From positions 911,216 through 937,737 of the forward strand of contig JABUUQ010000002.1 of NCBI GenBank assembly GCA_021443125.1: a stretch of DNA of 26,522 nucleotides. The letters run 5' to 3'. The translations under genes and the position numbers were made by a program. This document shows, piece by piece, positions 1 through 7,669 of this stretch. Each line of letters starts with the position of its first letter. Position 1 is the stretch's first letter. Source of the stretch: Bacteroidales bacterium. GTDB taxonomy: Bacteria > Bacteroidota > Bacteroidia > Bacteroidales > P3. A model generated the notes under the pieces. It saw nothing but the letters and a program-made list of their open reading frames with translations. It had not been told where the DNA came from and made no database searches.

Positions 1-31
1 ATACATTATTGCAAAATATCCTTTGTTTTAT

Positions 32-62
32 TTTGCCGACTAAAGAAAAAGTGTTATTTTTG
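32..62 (+). promoter_or_regulatory. Bacteroidota-type promoter for the GlmU-like/lon run
   Basis: TTTG at 32-35 and TATTTTTG at 55-62 are separated by 19 bases. This fits the Bacteroidota primary sigma consensus (TTTG at -33, TAnnTTTG at -7). The first start codon lies 36 bases beyond the -7 element. No Shine-Dalgarno sequence precedes that ATG, which is normal for the phylum. The assignment is by motif only. Confidence 0.7.
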
Positions 63-97
63 TAGTCCGTTTAAGATAATAAAAAATTTGCCGAATT

Positions 98-1276
98 ATG
101 AATTATATATTGTTTGATGATGCAACACGCGAAGCATTGAAACCAATGACATACACAAGACCTGTATGCGAAATAAGGGTGGGAATTCTAACCATAAGAG
201 AGAAATGGGAAAAATATCTTGCCTGCAAAACAAGTACCCTTACCGACGACTATCTTTCAAAGAAATACCCTATGGAAATGTCTGAGGCTATGTTGCTTAT
301 AAATGGTTCTGTATGCCCTACACAGCAAATAACAGATGCTATTTTGAAGATGCAACCAGGGCAGACACTTATTGCTTCCGATGTGATTATAGCAATGTAT
401 AAGACCAAGGAAGGCTTTTTGAGCGATGAAGAAGAGTCAAGCGAAAAGATAGAGTTTTGTGGCGAGTTCTCAAAGATAAATGTCTTATCTGATATTTTCT
501 TGTTGAACGACAGAGAGTTGAGAGCAGACTTTGCCACGATAACCAAAGGCAGAAAATCTCAAAAACTTTCAGCAACCAACACAGTTTTGGGCGACGATAT
601 ATTTGTTGAAGAGGGTGCAAAAGTGGAATGTGCTGTCTTGAACACACAAACTGGCCCTATCTATATTGGCAAAGATGCTGAGATTATGGAAAATTCATGC
701 ATCAGAGGACCTTTTGCCCTTTGCGAACACTCTACAATAAAAATGTCTGCAAAAATCTATGACGCCACAACAATAGGCCCTCACTGCAAAGTGGGAGGAG
801 AGGTTAGCAATGTGGTATTCTTTGGCTATGCCAACAAAGCTCACGATGGATTTTTTGGCAACAGCGTAATAGGAGAGTGGTGCAATATAGGTGCAGACTC
901 AAATGCCTCAAACCTTAAAAACACCTATGCCGATGTAAGACTTTGGAGCATAAGCAAAAACACTTTCATACAGACAAATACAAAATTCTGCGGCACTATT
1001 ATGGGTGATTACTCAAAATGCGGTATAAACACAATGTTCAACACTGGCACCGTTGTTGGCGTAAGCTGCAATATATTCGGCTCTGGCTACCAAAGAAACT
1101 TTATTCCTTCGTTCACATGGGGAGGAAATGCAGGCACAAGAATCTACAATGTTGAAGATGCAATAAAAGTGTCTGAAATAGTGGAAAAACGACGCGATAT
1201 AGAAATGAGTGAGGTTGATAAGGAAATTTTGCGATATCTCTACAAAGTATCCGTAAAAGATAGAAGAAGATTATAA
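98..1276 (+). CDS. GlmU-like putative sugar nucleotidyltransferase/acetyltransferase (TIGR03991-type)
   Basis: This 392-residue protein resembles the Bacteroidota family annotated as an alternative bifunctional UDP-GlcNAc diphosphorylase/glucosamine-1-phosphate N-acetyltransferase. It would act in cytoplasmic UDP-GlcNAc synthesis for peptidoglycan and surface glycans. The N-terminal part (about 1-155) starts MNYILFDDATREALKPMTYT and is a divergent nucleotidyltransferase-like region without the classic GlmU signature. From about 160 to 350 the repeating small/hydrophobic hexapeptide pattern indicates a left-handed beta-helix acyltransferase domain. The segment KAHDGFFGNS, with His249, is a candidate catalytic region. 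It is first in a five-gene run, with lon starting one base after its stop. A phosphoglucosamine mutase for the preceding step lies at 12670. Family membership is fairly sure. Which of the two reactions it performs is inferred. Confidence 0.8.
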   Translation: MNYILFDDATREALKPMTYTRPVCEIRVGILTIREKWEKYLACKTSTLTDDYLSKKYPMEMSEAMLLINGSVCPTQQITDAILKMQPGQTLIASDVIIAMYKTKEGFLSDEEESSEKIEFCGEFSKINVLSDIFLLNDRELRADFATITKGRKSQKLSATNTVLGDDIFVEEGAKVECAVLNTQTGPIYIGKDAEIMENSCIRGPFALCEHSTIKMSAKIYDATTIGPHCKVGGEVSNVVFFGYANKAHDGFFGNSVIGEWCNIGADSNASNLKNTYADVRLWSISKNTFIQTNTKFCGTIMGDYSKCGINTMFNTGTVVGVSCNIFGSGYQRNFIPSFTWGGNAGTRIYNVEDAIKVSEIVEKRRDIEMSEVDKEILRYLYKVSVKDRRRL

Positions 1277-1277
1277 T

Positions 1278-3731
1278 ATGTCAGACTATAAAAAAAAGAA
1301 AAACATTTTAGATAGCATAATAAAGGTTGTTGGTGGGGAACATTCAGGAATAATTCCAACCATAATAACCAACGGCCAACCAATCAATGACGACGATTTT
1401 ATAGAGGAAATTCCATCTCAAGTGCCTATTTTGCCTTTGAGGGGTAATGTTTTCTTTCCTTCCATACTAATGCCCGTTACAGCAGGCAGAAGTCGTTCCA
1501 TTGCTTTGATAAAAGATGCATACCATGACAAAAAAATAATAGGTATAGTGTCTCAATCCAACGATGCAGACGAGCCTACAGAGGAAGATTTGTTCAAAGT
1601 GGGTACTTTTGCAAGAGTTATGGAGACTATAACCATGCCAGACGACAGTGTTATGGTTATTCTGCAAGGTTTGGACAGATTCAAATTCAACGGCTTTACT
1701 ACTCAAGAACCTTATTGGATGGGAACCTATGAACACTACGCAGACACTTGCAAAAAACTTCCTAAAGATGCTGATATTCTTGCATCTATGCTGAAGGATA
1801 TGTATATGAAACTTTTGAAGATGACACCAAATGTGCCACCTAACCTTGTTCTTGCACCAAAGAATATCAAAAGTCCGTACTATTTGCTAAACTATGTTTC
1901 ATCTCAACTCAATATTTCTTTGGAAGACAAGCAGAAATTATTGGAAATGAATGATTTCTCAAAGAGAATGAAGAAAGTTTTGTCTTATCTCGACAAAGAA
2001 ATTCACGAAGAAGAGGTAAAAATGCAGATACAGCAGAAAGTATCTTCCGACATAGACAAACAACAAAGGGAATACTTTCTTCATCAGCAACTAAAAACTA
2101 TTCAGGAAGAACTTGGCAACAATCCTACCGACCAGACAATCAAAGAATTGGAAGAAAGGGCGAAAAAGAAAGAAGGTTGGACGCAGGAGGCAAAGCAGAC
2201 GTTTGAAAAAGAGATGAAAAAACTCTCAACTATGCACTATTCTTCACCTGAATACTCCATACAGTTGAGTTACCTTAGCTTTATACTTGATTTGCCATGG
2301 AATAAACTGTCTGACAATAAATTCTCCATAGAAGAAGCAAGAAAAGTTTTGGATGAAGACCACTATGGTTTGGAGAAAGTCAAAGAGAGAATAATAGAAC
2401 ACCTTTCTGTGTTGAAAATATCTGCCAAACAACCTTCAGCACCAATTCTTTGCCTTGTTGGGCCTCCAGGAGTGGGCAAAACATCTTTGGGAAAAAGCAT
2501 AGCAAGAGCGATAAATCGTGAATATGTGAGAGTTGCGCTTGGTGGAGTGAACGATGAAAGCGAAATTCGCGGCCACAGACGTACCTATATTGGTGCTATG
2601 CCAGGAAGAATTTTGAAATCTTTGTCGAAAATGAAGAGTGCCGACTGTGTTTTTGTTCTCGACGAGATAGACAAAATAGGCACTATGTCTGCACATGGCG
2701 ACCCTTCTTCTGCAATGCTTGAAGTTTTGGACCCAGAACAGAATACAGCCTTCCACGACAATTATCTTGATATCGACTATGATTTGTCAAAGATAATGTT
2801 TATTGCAACCGCTAATTCTTTGTCTAATGTCCACCCTGCACTAATAGATAGAATGGAGGTGATAAACATAGCGGGTTATATTGAGGAAGAAAAACTCGAA
2901 ATAGCAAAGCGTCATCTTATTGCCAGAAGCATAAAAGCCAATGGTTTGAAAAAATCGCAACTTACTATGTCCGACGATATTATACAAAATCTTATACAGA
3001 ACTATACAAGAGAATCTGGTGTAAGACGTTTGGACAAAATGATATCAAAAATAGTTCGCCACAGGGCAGTGGAGGTTGCAGAGGGTAAGAAATTCAAAAG
3101 AGCCATAAAGCAAGAAGATTTGCAGCCTATTCTTGGATTGCCAACAGCCTACCACGACCTTATTCTCGAAGAAGATACCGTTGGAGTGGTTACAGGGCTT
3201 GCATGGACAGAGGTTGGAGGAGAGATATTGTTTGTTGAGGCTTCAACCTGCAAAGGCAAAGGCGAAATACATCTTACTGGCAACCTTGGCAATGTTATGA
3301 AGGAGTCAGCAACTCTTGCTTTCGAATATTTGAAATCCAATTCTAAAATTTTAGGAGTAAGAGATAATGATTTGGAAACAAAGGACTTGAATATACATTG
3401 TCCAGAAGGTGCAACTCCAAAAGATGGTCCTTCGGCTGGTATAACAATGTTCACTGCAATGCTTAGCGTCTTTACCAACAGGGCTGTAAAACACAACTTT
3501 GCAATGACTGGCGAGATAACTCTAAGAGGAAAAGTTCTTCCGGTTGGAGGTATAAAAGAAAAGATTTTGGCAGCCAAGAGAGCAAAGATTACAGATATTG
3601 TTTTGTCTAAGAAAAACAAGAAAGACATAGAGGACATCAACCAGATATATCTTTCAGGGCTTACTTTCCATTATGTTGATTTAGTGGCGGAAATACCTGA
3701 TATTGTTCTTGTTAAGAAGAAAAAGCAATGA
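1278..3731 (+). CDS. lon: ATP-dependent protease Lon (endopeptidase La)
   Basis: This is a full-length Lon of 817 residues. Lon is a cytoplasmic homohexameric AAA+ serine protease that degrades misfolded and selected regulatory proteins. A roughly 45-residue leader precedes the LON substrate-binding domain (PILPLRGNVFFP, about 50-245). A coiled-coil region with QREYFLHQQLKTIQEELG follows. The AAA+ module has Walker A GPPGVGKT at 395-402 and Walker B FVLDEIDK with Asp462/Glu463. The protease domain has the nucleophile in PKDGPSAG (Ser719) and the partner in GGIKEKILAA (Lys762). Their 43-residue spacing equals that of the Escherichia coli Ser679/Lys722 dyad. It starts one base after the upstream stop and its own stop overlaps the next start (ATGA), so translation is probably coupled. 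Confidence 0.97.
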   Translation: MSDYKKKKNILDSIIKVVGGEHSGIIPTIITNGQPINDDDFIEEIPSQVPILPLRGNVFFPSILMPVTAGRSRSIALIKDAYHDKKIIGIVSQSNDADEPTEEDLFKVGTFARVMETITMPDDSVMVILQGLDRFKFNGFTTQEPYWMGTYEHYADTCKKLPKDADILASMLKDMYMKLLKMTPNVPPNLVLAPKNIKSPYYLLNYVSSQLNISLEDKQKLLEMNDFSKRMKKVLSYLDKEIHEEEVKMQIQQKVSSDIDKQQREYFLHQQLKTIQEELGNNPTDQTIKELEERAKKKEGWTQEAKQTFEKEMKKLSTMHYSSPEYSIQLSYLSFILDLPWNKLSDNKFSIEEARKVLDEDHYGLEKVKERIIEHLSVLKISAKQPSAPILCLVGPPGVGKTSLGKSIARAINREYVRVALGGVNDESEIRGHRRTYIGAMPGRILKSLSKMKSADCVFVLDEIDKIGTMSAHGDPSSAMLEVLDPEQNTAFHDNYLDIDYDLSKIMFIATANSLSNVHPALIDRMEVINIAGYIEEEKLEIAKRHLIARSIKANGLKKSQLTMSDDIIQNLIQNYTRESGVRRLDKMISKIVRHRAVEVAEGKKFKRAIKQEDLQPILGLPTAYHDLILEEDTVGVVTGLAWTEVGGEILFVEASTCKGKGEIHLTGNLGNVMKESATLAFEYLKSNSKILGVRDNDLETKDLNIHCPEGATPKDGPSAGITMFTAMLSVFTNRAVKHNFAMTGEITLRGKVLPVGGIKEKILAAKRAKITDIVLSKKNKKDIEDINQIYLSGLTFHYVDLVAEIPDIVLVKKKKQ

Positions 3732-3955
3732 TGTTTGACTACACTTCCATAGTTGTTTCCTTGATTCTTGTGTTGGGAATTGTCTATGTTGCTTATTTTG
3801 TGGGCAATGGCAAACTATTCAACAGAACCAAGGAAGAACGCCAAAAAAGTTCCATGTCAAAGAAAGGCAGCTGGATTTTCTACATCTTTCTGCTATTGCT
3901 ATTGTTGTTTTTTTTAGTAATGTATATAAAGTACAGAATCTACCTAAATGCTTGA
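3728..3955 (+). CDS. Small two-helix membrane protein of unknown function
   Basis: I do not recognise a family for this 75-residue protein. It shows a first hydrophobic helix at about 6-27, a short basic polar stretch rich in Lys, Arg and Ser at about 29-47, and a second very hydrophobic Leu/Phe helix at about 49-70. A small inner-membrane hairpin is the simplest reading. The ATG overlaps the lon stop by four bases, with an alternative ATG three bases on. Its end overlaps the sufS start by eight bases. Overlaps at both ends support it being translated and co-expressed. Any functional link to Lon or sulfur mobilisation is speculation. Confidence 0.75.
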   Translation: MMFDYTSIVVSLILVLGIVYVAYFVGNGKLFNRTKEERQKSSMSKKGSWIFYIFLLLLLLFFLVMYIKYRIYLNA

Positions 3956-5168
3956 TGTTAAAGAGATAAGAAAGGATTTTCCTTTGTTGGAAACAAAAGT
4001 GAGGGACAAATTGCCTCTCGTTTATCTTGACAATGCGGCAACAACGCAAAAGCCTAAGTGTGTGATAGATGCGTTGAGTGATTACTATCTTCGCCTCAAT
4101 GCCAATGTGCATCGTGGTGTTCATTGGCTGAGTTCTCAGGCAACTGATTATTTTGAACTTGCAAGGGAAAGGGTAAGAGACTTTATAAATGCTCCAAAGA
4201 CAGAAAACATAATTTTCACACGGGGCACAACCGAATCTTTGAACCTTCTTGCAGAGACAATCTCAATATCTTTTCTTGATGAGGACTCCGAAGTGATTAT
4301 ATCCGAAATGGAGCATCATTCCAACATTGTTCCTTGGCATATAGCACAAAAAAAGCATAAATTCAAACTGAAATATATTCCTTTCAACGACAAAGGAGAG
4401 TTGGAGACAGAGCAGTTGCAAAATCTTATCACTCCAAAGACCAAACTTCTTTCTTTAACGCACATTTCCAATACATTAGGCACAATCAATCCGATAAAAT
4501 CCATAATAGAACTTTGCCATAAAAACAATGTTATGGTAATAATCGATGGAGCTCAAAGCATTGCTCATCTTAGCATAGATGTTCAGGATTTGGATTGTGA
4601 TTTCTATGTTTTTTCTGGCCACAAGGTTTATGCTCCAATGGGTATAGGTGTTGTTTATGGCAAAAAGGAATTGCTTGAAAAGATGTATCCTTATCATGGC
4701 GGTGGCGAGATGATAAAAGAGGTGAGTATGACTGCAACAACTTTCAATGACATACCTTATCGTTTTGAGGCAGGAACACCTTCAGTTGCCGATACAATAG
4801 GTTTGGGCGTTGCTTTGGAATATCTTAAAAAGGTTGGCGTTCAAGATGTTATAGCATGGGAAGACCATCTTATGCACTACGCCACCGAAAGATTGCAGAC
4901 AATAGAAAACATAAGAATTTTCGGGCAAAGCAACAACAAATCTTCTTGCATTTCTTTCCTTGTGGGCAATATACATCATTTTGATTTAGGCACTATTCTC
5001 GATATGCAGGGCGTTGCCATAAGAACTGGTCATCATTGTGCCCAACCTGTTATGCAACACTATCATATAGAAGGAACCGACAGGCTTTCTTTTGCGATGT
5101 ATAACACTGAACAAGAGATAGATATCTTTATGACTGCTTTGCAAAAAGCCATTGCCATGCTACAATAA
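3948..5168 (+). CDS. sufS: SufS/CsdA-type cysteine desulfurase
   Basis: This 406-residue class V aminotransferase-fold enzyme converts L-cysteine to L-alanine and passes a persulfide sulfur to Fe-S scaffolds or other acceptors. It is a cytoplasmic homodimer using PLP. The N-terminus has the family pattern (RKDFPLLET, then VYLDNAATTQKP). The PLP lysine is Lys226 in FSGHKVYAP, with the upstream cofactor motif VIIDGAQS. The persulfide cysteine is Cys364 in RTGHHCAQPVM, the arrangement expected of group II (SufS-like) enzymes rather than IscS. The ATG lies inside the end of the small membrane-protein gene, and yigZ begins directly after its stop. No sufBCDE is present in the window, so SufS and CsdA cannot be separated by context. 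Confidence 0.93.
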   Translation: MLDVKEIRKDFPLLETKVRDKLPLVYLDNAATTQKPKCVIDALSDYYLRLNANVHRGVHWLSSQATDYFELARERVRDFINAPKTENIIFTRGTTESLNLLAETISISFLDEDSEVIISEMEHHSNIVPWHIAQKKHKFKLKYIPFNDKGELETEQLQNLITPKTKLLSLTHISNTLGTINPIKSIIELCHKNNVMVIIDGAQSIAHLSIDVQDLDCDFYVFSGHKVYAPMGIGVVYGKKELLEKMYPYHGGGEMIKEVSMTATTFNDIPYRFEAGTPSVADTIGLGVALEYLKKVGVQDVIAWEDHLMHYATERLQTIENIRIFGQSNNKSSCISFLVGNIHHFDLGTILDMQGVAIRTGHHCAQPVMQHYHIEGTDRLSFAMYNTEQEIDIFMTALQKAIAMLQ

Positions 5169-5762
5169 ATGGACAAGTTTCTCACCATAAAAACTGCATC
5201 ACAAGGCGAGTACAAGGAAAGGAAAAGTTCTTTCTTGGCCTTTGCCTATCCCGTGTCTGATGCAGAGCAGGTGAAAGATTTGGTGGCCAACCTAAAAAAA
5301 GAATACTACGACGCCCGACATCATTGCTATGCTTGGCGTATCGGCGTTGAAAATCAGGCACAATACAGAACTTTTGACGATAGAGAACCTGCTCATTCTG
5401 CAGGAGATATGATTTTTTCTGCCATAGAATCCAATAACCTTACCAATATTCTTATTGTTGTGGTGAGATATTTTGGCGGAATAAAACTTGGAGCATCCAA
5501 CCTTGCCAAAGCCTATAAGACATCAGCACAAGAAGCCATAAACAACGCAGAAATCATTGAAAAAACCATAGAAGCACAAATTCGTTTCTCCTTCGATTAC
5601 AGCCTTATGGCGAAAGTTAATAAGTTTTTGAAAGACAATAATTTGAATAAAGAAAACTACACTTTTGTCTCTGGCAACGAAATACTTTTGACCTTTCCGC
5701 AAGATTTTTACAACAACTATCTTGCCCAGTTGCAAGCCATCTATGGTATAAATCTGTTGTAG
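5169..5762 (+). CDS. YigZ/IMPACT family protein (UPF0029)
   Basis: This 197-residue protein has the hallmark UPF0029 signature. ILIVVVRYFGGIKLG lies at about 94-108 and is followed by a short helix (SNLAKAYKTSAQEAI). Upstream are the family motifs YKERKSSFLAFAYPV and HHCYAWRIG. The C-terminal 60 residues match the DUF1949-like ferredoxin-fold extension. Eukaryotic IMPACT relatives modulate translation-stress signalling. Bacterial YigZ has no settled function, and a role around ribosomes or RNA is inferred from the fold. The start is adjacent to the sufS stop with no intervening base, so it is the last gene of the run. A bidirectional hairpin terminator follows at 5782-5805. Confidence 0.88.
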   Translation: MDKFLTIKTASQGEYKERKSSFLAFAYPVSDAEQVKDLVANLKKEYYDARHHCYAWRIGVENQAQYRTFDDREPAHSAGDMIFSAIESNNLTNILIVVVRYFGGIKLGASNLAKAYKTSAQEAINNAEIIEKTIEAQIRFSFDYSLMAKVNKFLKDNNLNKENYTFVSGNEILLTFPQDFYNNYLAQLQAIYGINLL

Positions 5763-5781
5763 AATTTTGTCAAAAAAGAAA

Positions 5782-5805
5782 AGGCCTGCATTTTGTTGCA
5801 GACCT
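5782..5805. terminator. Bidirectional terminator between convergent genes
   Basis: AGGCCTGCA at 5782-5790 pairs with TGCAGACCT at 5797-5805, with one C-A mismatch and a 6-base loop. An A-rich tract flanks the left side and a T-rich tract the right. It could therefore terminate both the yigZ run and the convergent T9SS protein gene. Confidence 0.7.
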
Positions 5806-5830
5806 GTTGTTCTTTCATCGCAATAGAAAA

Positions 5831-6985
5831 TTATCTTACTATGCTAAGTTTTCCGTAATGCTTTTCGCCACCATTTACTGTTGCAACTATGTAGTTTCCA
5901 ACGCTAAGCATAGAGATGTCCAAAGTTTTGTTGCTGTTTATCTTTGAAACCATAACAACTTGTCCGTTGGTGTTATAAACAAATACTTTTGAACCTTGCT
6001 CTGCATCTATGTTTATAATGTCGCATGCAGGGTTAGGATAAAGCATAAGTGTCTCAACTTTAATATCTTCCAAAGATACTGCAGCTGCATAATTATATTC
6101 GTATTCGCAAATATGTTGCAAAACGCCGTTATCGTCAAGAGCATAAAAATCTTCGAATTTGCAAGTGTTTGTGTTGTTGTAGTTCAATGGGCGTTCAGAG
6201 AATTTCCAAGGTGCAATTTGTTCAGGAGAGTTAGGATAAAGCGTTTCTGACACAAGTTTGTCGGTAAATTCCTTATAAACATAACGATTGATTACCAAAC
6301 CGCTTGCCATAGATTTTTCTTTCTCGGTGCAGTTGCCGTTGGCGTCATAAGAATAAATCTCCTTGCTTCTGAAAACACCTTGACCATCAACGATATCATA
6401 CTCTTCAACAGAAGCAAGCATATCGTTTTCATCATAACTATACAAGTATAGATAGGCAGGATACATATCTTCGCTGCTAAAATCGTATATCTCCCAATTT
6501 TCCTGTGTAATCTGGCCTTTGTCGTTGTAAGAGAAGATGATTTTTTGATATTCTTCAATGCCAGCAAATTCCAAAGTGGATTTAATCAGTTTGTTGTCAG
6601 CATCATAGGTGTTTCTGTAAATTCCACCCAAATTCCAAGAGCCATACAAAAAATTATAGTTGGTACGAGTAAGGCAGTTGTGTCTTTCGTCGTAGGTGTA
6701 TTCAACATTAGAAACATTTTTCCACGCATTGTTCAAAAATTGCCAAGTGCTCAAACTTATTGCGTTGTTGTTGGCGTCATAAACTATAGAGTCGTGGCAT
6801 TTGTAGCTGTCGCTGCCATTCACCTGAGAGTAAATGTCTATGCAACGGCCATATTGGTCATAGGTATAAACATAAGTCTCTATCTCATCGTCCGAAGCAA
6901 TAGAAACAAGTTTTTGTGAAATCTCTTGAGCATAGGCAAAGCCCACAGCCACAAGCATACATACAAATGATAAAGTTTTTTTCAT
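5831..6985 (-). CDS. Secreted YD-repeat protein with type IX secretion (Por) sorting domain
   Basis: This is a 384-residue exported protein. Residues 1-19 form a Sec signal peptide (MKKTLSFVCMLVAVGFAYA) with Gln20 likely first after cleavage, a common Bacteroidota pattern. About seven degenerate units of the form Y-x-Y-D-x-x-x-N/G/D follow, beginning near residues 41, 68, 97, 126, 152, 183 and 212. The period is 26-31 residues, reminiscent of RHS/YD-type beta repeats. The C-terminus (about 313-384) is a type A T9SS sorting domain: LMLYPNPACDIINI, then VFVYNTNGQVV, then LSVGNYIVATV. It would be carried across the outer membrane and retained at the cell surface or released. No enzymatic motif is visible, so its activity is unknown. 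It is monocistronic, convergent with yigZ, with a -7 element at 7019-7026. Confidence 0.85.
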   Translation of the reverse strand: MKKTLSFVCMLVAVGFAYAQEISQKLVSIASDDEIETYVYTYDQYGRCIDIYSQVNGSDSYKCHDSIVYDANNNAISLSTWQFLNNAWKNVSNVEYTYDERHNCLTRTNYNFLYGSWNLGGIYRNTYDADNKLIKSTLEFAGIEEYQKIIFSYNDKGQITQENWEIYDFSSEDMYPAYLYLYSYDENDMLASVEEYDIVDGQGVFRSKEIYSYDANGNCTEKEKSMASGLVINRYVYKEFTDKLVSETLYPNSPEQIAPWKFSERPLNYNNTNTCKFEDFYALDDNGVLQHICEYEYNYAAAVSLEDIKVETLMLYPNPACDIINIDAEQGSKVFVYNTNGQVVMVSKINSNKTLDISMLSVGNYIVATVNGGEKHYGKLSIVR

Positions 6986-7018
6986 ATTTTTAAGTGTTTT
7001 ATGTTTTTATTTCATTCG

Positions 7019-7026
7019 CAAAGATA
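7019..7026 (-). promoter_or_regulatory. -7 element for the YD-repeat protein gene
   Basis: On the minus strand this reads TATCTTTG, an exact TAnnTTTG match 33 bases before the start codon. No TTTG-like -33 element sits at the expected distance, so only the -7 half is supported. Confidence 0.5.
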
Positions 7027-7218
7027 ATAAAAAAAATCAATAGTGGAGCACTCCCACACAATAATAGACAATTATTCCTTGCTTTCGTTGCATCAAAACA
7101 CCATTTTCCTTTTCCCAACCTGTGAATGATGCATCGTTCGCCAGTGTTAGAGAGTAGAGTACCAAGGTGTTAGTGTGTTTGTTTAAGGTGTCAGCATTGC
7201 AGCGTTCGCGGGTGTAGA

Positions 7219-7282
7219 GTGCGACAGCCGAAAAGTGCAACGAAGTTGTCGGTAGCCGAATAAAGCAACGAAGTTGCTGAAC
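7219..7282 (+). repeat. Left arm of a long inverted repeat
   Basis: Positions 7250-7282 match the reverse complement of 7496-7528 at 30 of 33 bases. Positions 7219-7230 match the reverse complement of 7547-7558 at 11 of 12. The arm contains two related units, each carrying CAACGAAGTTG, itself a small palindrome. Together with the partner arm this could fold into a large stem enclosing 7283-7495. No transposase is encoded between the arms, so any mobility would depend on another element. Confidence 0.75.
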
Positions 7283-7340
7283 GATGCAGTAATTATCAGA
7301 GTAAAAAGTTAAGTTTCTCGTTTTGTGAGCATTACAGAGT

Positions 7341-7394
7341 GTTTTTGAATGAGCGAGCGAGCTAATGCACTATAGAGAAAAACTCGCTCGCTCA
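7341..7394 (+). repeat. Hairpin repeat, copy 1 (GAGC-rich stem)
   Basis: This 54-base unit matches 7567-7620 at 52 of 54 bases in the same orientation. It holds a perfect 12-bp stem: TGAGCGAGCGAG at 7350-7361 and CTCGCTCGCTCA at 7383-7394, with a 21-base loop containing AATGCACTATAG. The stem is built from GAGC tetranucleotides and is much more GC-rich than the surrounding DNA. Confidence 0.85.
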
Positions 7395-7396
7395 TC

Positions 7397-7463
7397 TTAA
7401 TTGATAGAGTAGAGTATATACATTTATATGTATGTATATACTCTTTACTCAATTATCAATTAA
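7397..7463 (+). repeat. 67-bp AT-rich imperfect palindrome
   Basis: Three nested pairs face each other: TTAATTGATA (7397-7406) with TATCAATTAA (7454-7463), GAGTA (7407-7411) with TACTC (7446-7450), and GAGTATATACAT (7412-7423) with ATGTATATACTC (7432-7443). The central loop is 8 bases. Only 2-base and 3-base bulges on the right side interrupt 27 paired positions. It starts two bases after hairpin copy 1. Confidence 0.85.
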
Positions 7464-7495
7464 CTTTGATATACTCATATAAATAATAATGTATT

Positions 7496-7558
7496 GTTCG
7501 GCAACTTCGTTGCTTTCTTCGGCTACGGCATCGTTGATGCTTTACTCGGCTGCCGCAC
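7496..7558 (+). repeat. Right arm of the long inverted repeat
   Basis: This is the inverted partner of 7219-7282. The core GTTCGGCAACTTCGTTGC at 7496-7513 mirrors the left arm, and CGGCTGCCGCAC at 7547-7558 mirrors its outer part. Hairpin copy 2 begins eight bases beyond. Confidence 0.75.
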
Positions 7559-7566
7559 TGCAGTGA

Positions 7567-7620
7567 GTTTTTGAATGAGCGAGCGAGCTAATGCACTATA
7601 GGAAAAAACTCGCTCGCTCA
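7567..7620 (+). repeat. Hairpin repeat, copy 2 (GAGC-rich stem)
   Basis: This is a direct repeat of 7341-7394, differing at two adjacent loop positions. The same perfect 12-bp stem is formed by 7576-7587 and 7609-7620. Two near-identical copies 226 bases apart suggest recent duplication or insertion of an interspersed element. Confidence 0.85.
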
Positions 7621-7650
7621 CCTTTTTGCCTTGTTTTATGATAAAAAGAA

Positions 7651-7669
7651 ACCCCACAACACTTGGGGT
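7651..7669 (-). terminator. Intrinsic terminator of the flavodiiron gene
   Basis: On the minus strand a 6-bp stem, ACCCCA and TGGGGT, encloses a 7-base loop and is followed by a T-rich tract (TTCTTTTTAT). It lies about 65 bases after the stop codon of the flavodiiron protein. Confidence 0.8.

Noticed and set aside
3149..3640. 163-codon minus-strand open frame inside lon
   Set aside because: It is antisense to the conserved Lon protease domain, whose sequence fully explains the base pattern.
7037..7240. Minus-strand open frame of 67 codons in the repeat-rich intergenic region
   Set aside because: It runs into the inverted-repeat arm, has no recognisable motif or upstream signals, and its composition looks non-coding.
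7219..7620. CRISPR array
   Set aside because: There are only two copies of the direct repeat. The arms are inverted rather than regularly spaced, there are no unique spacers of constant length, and there are no cas genes.
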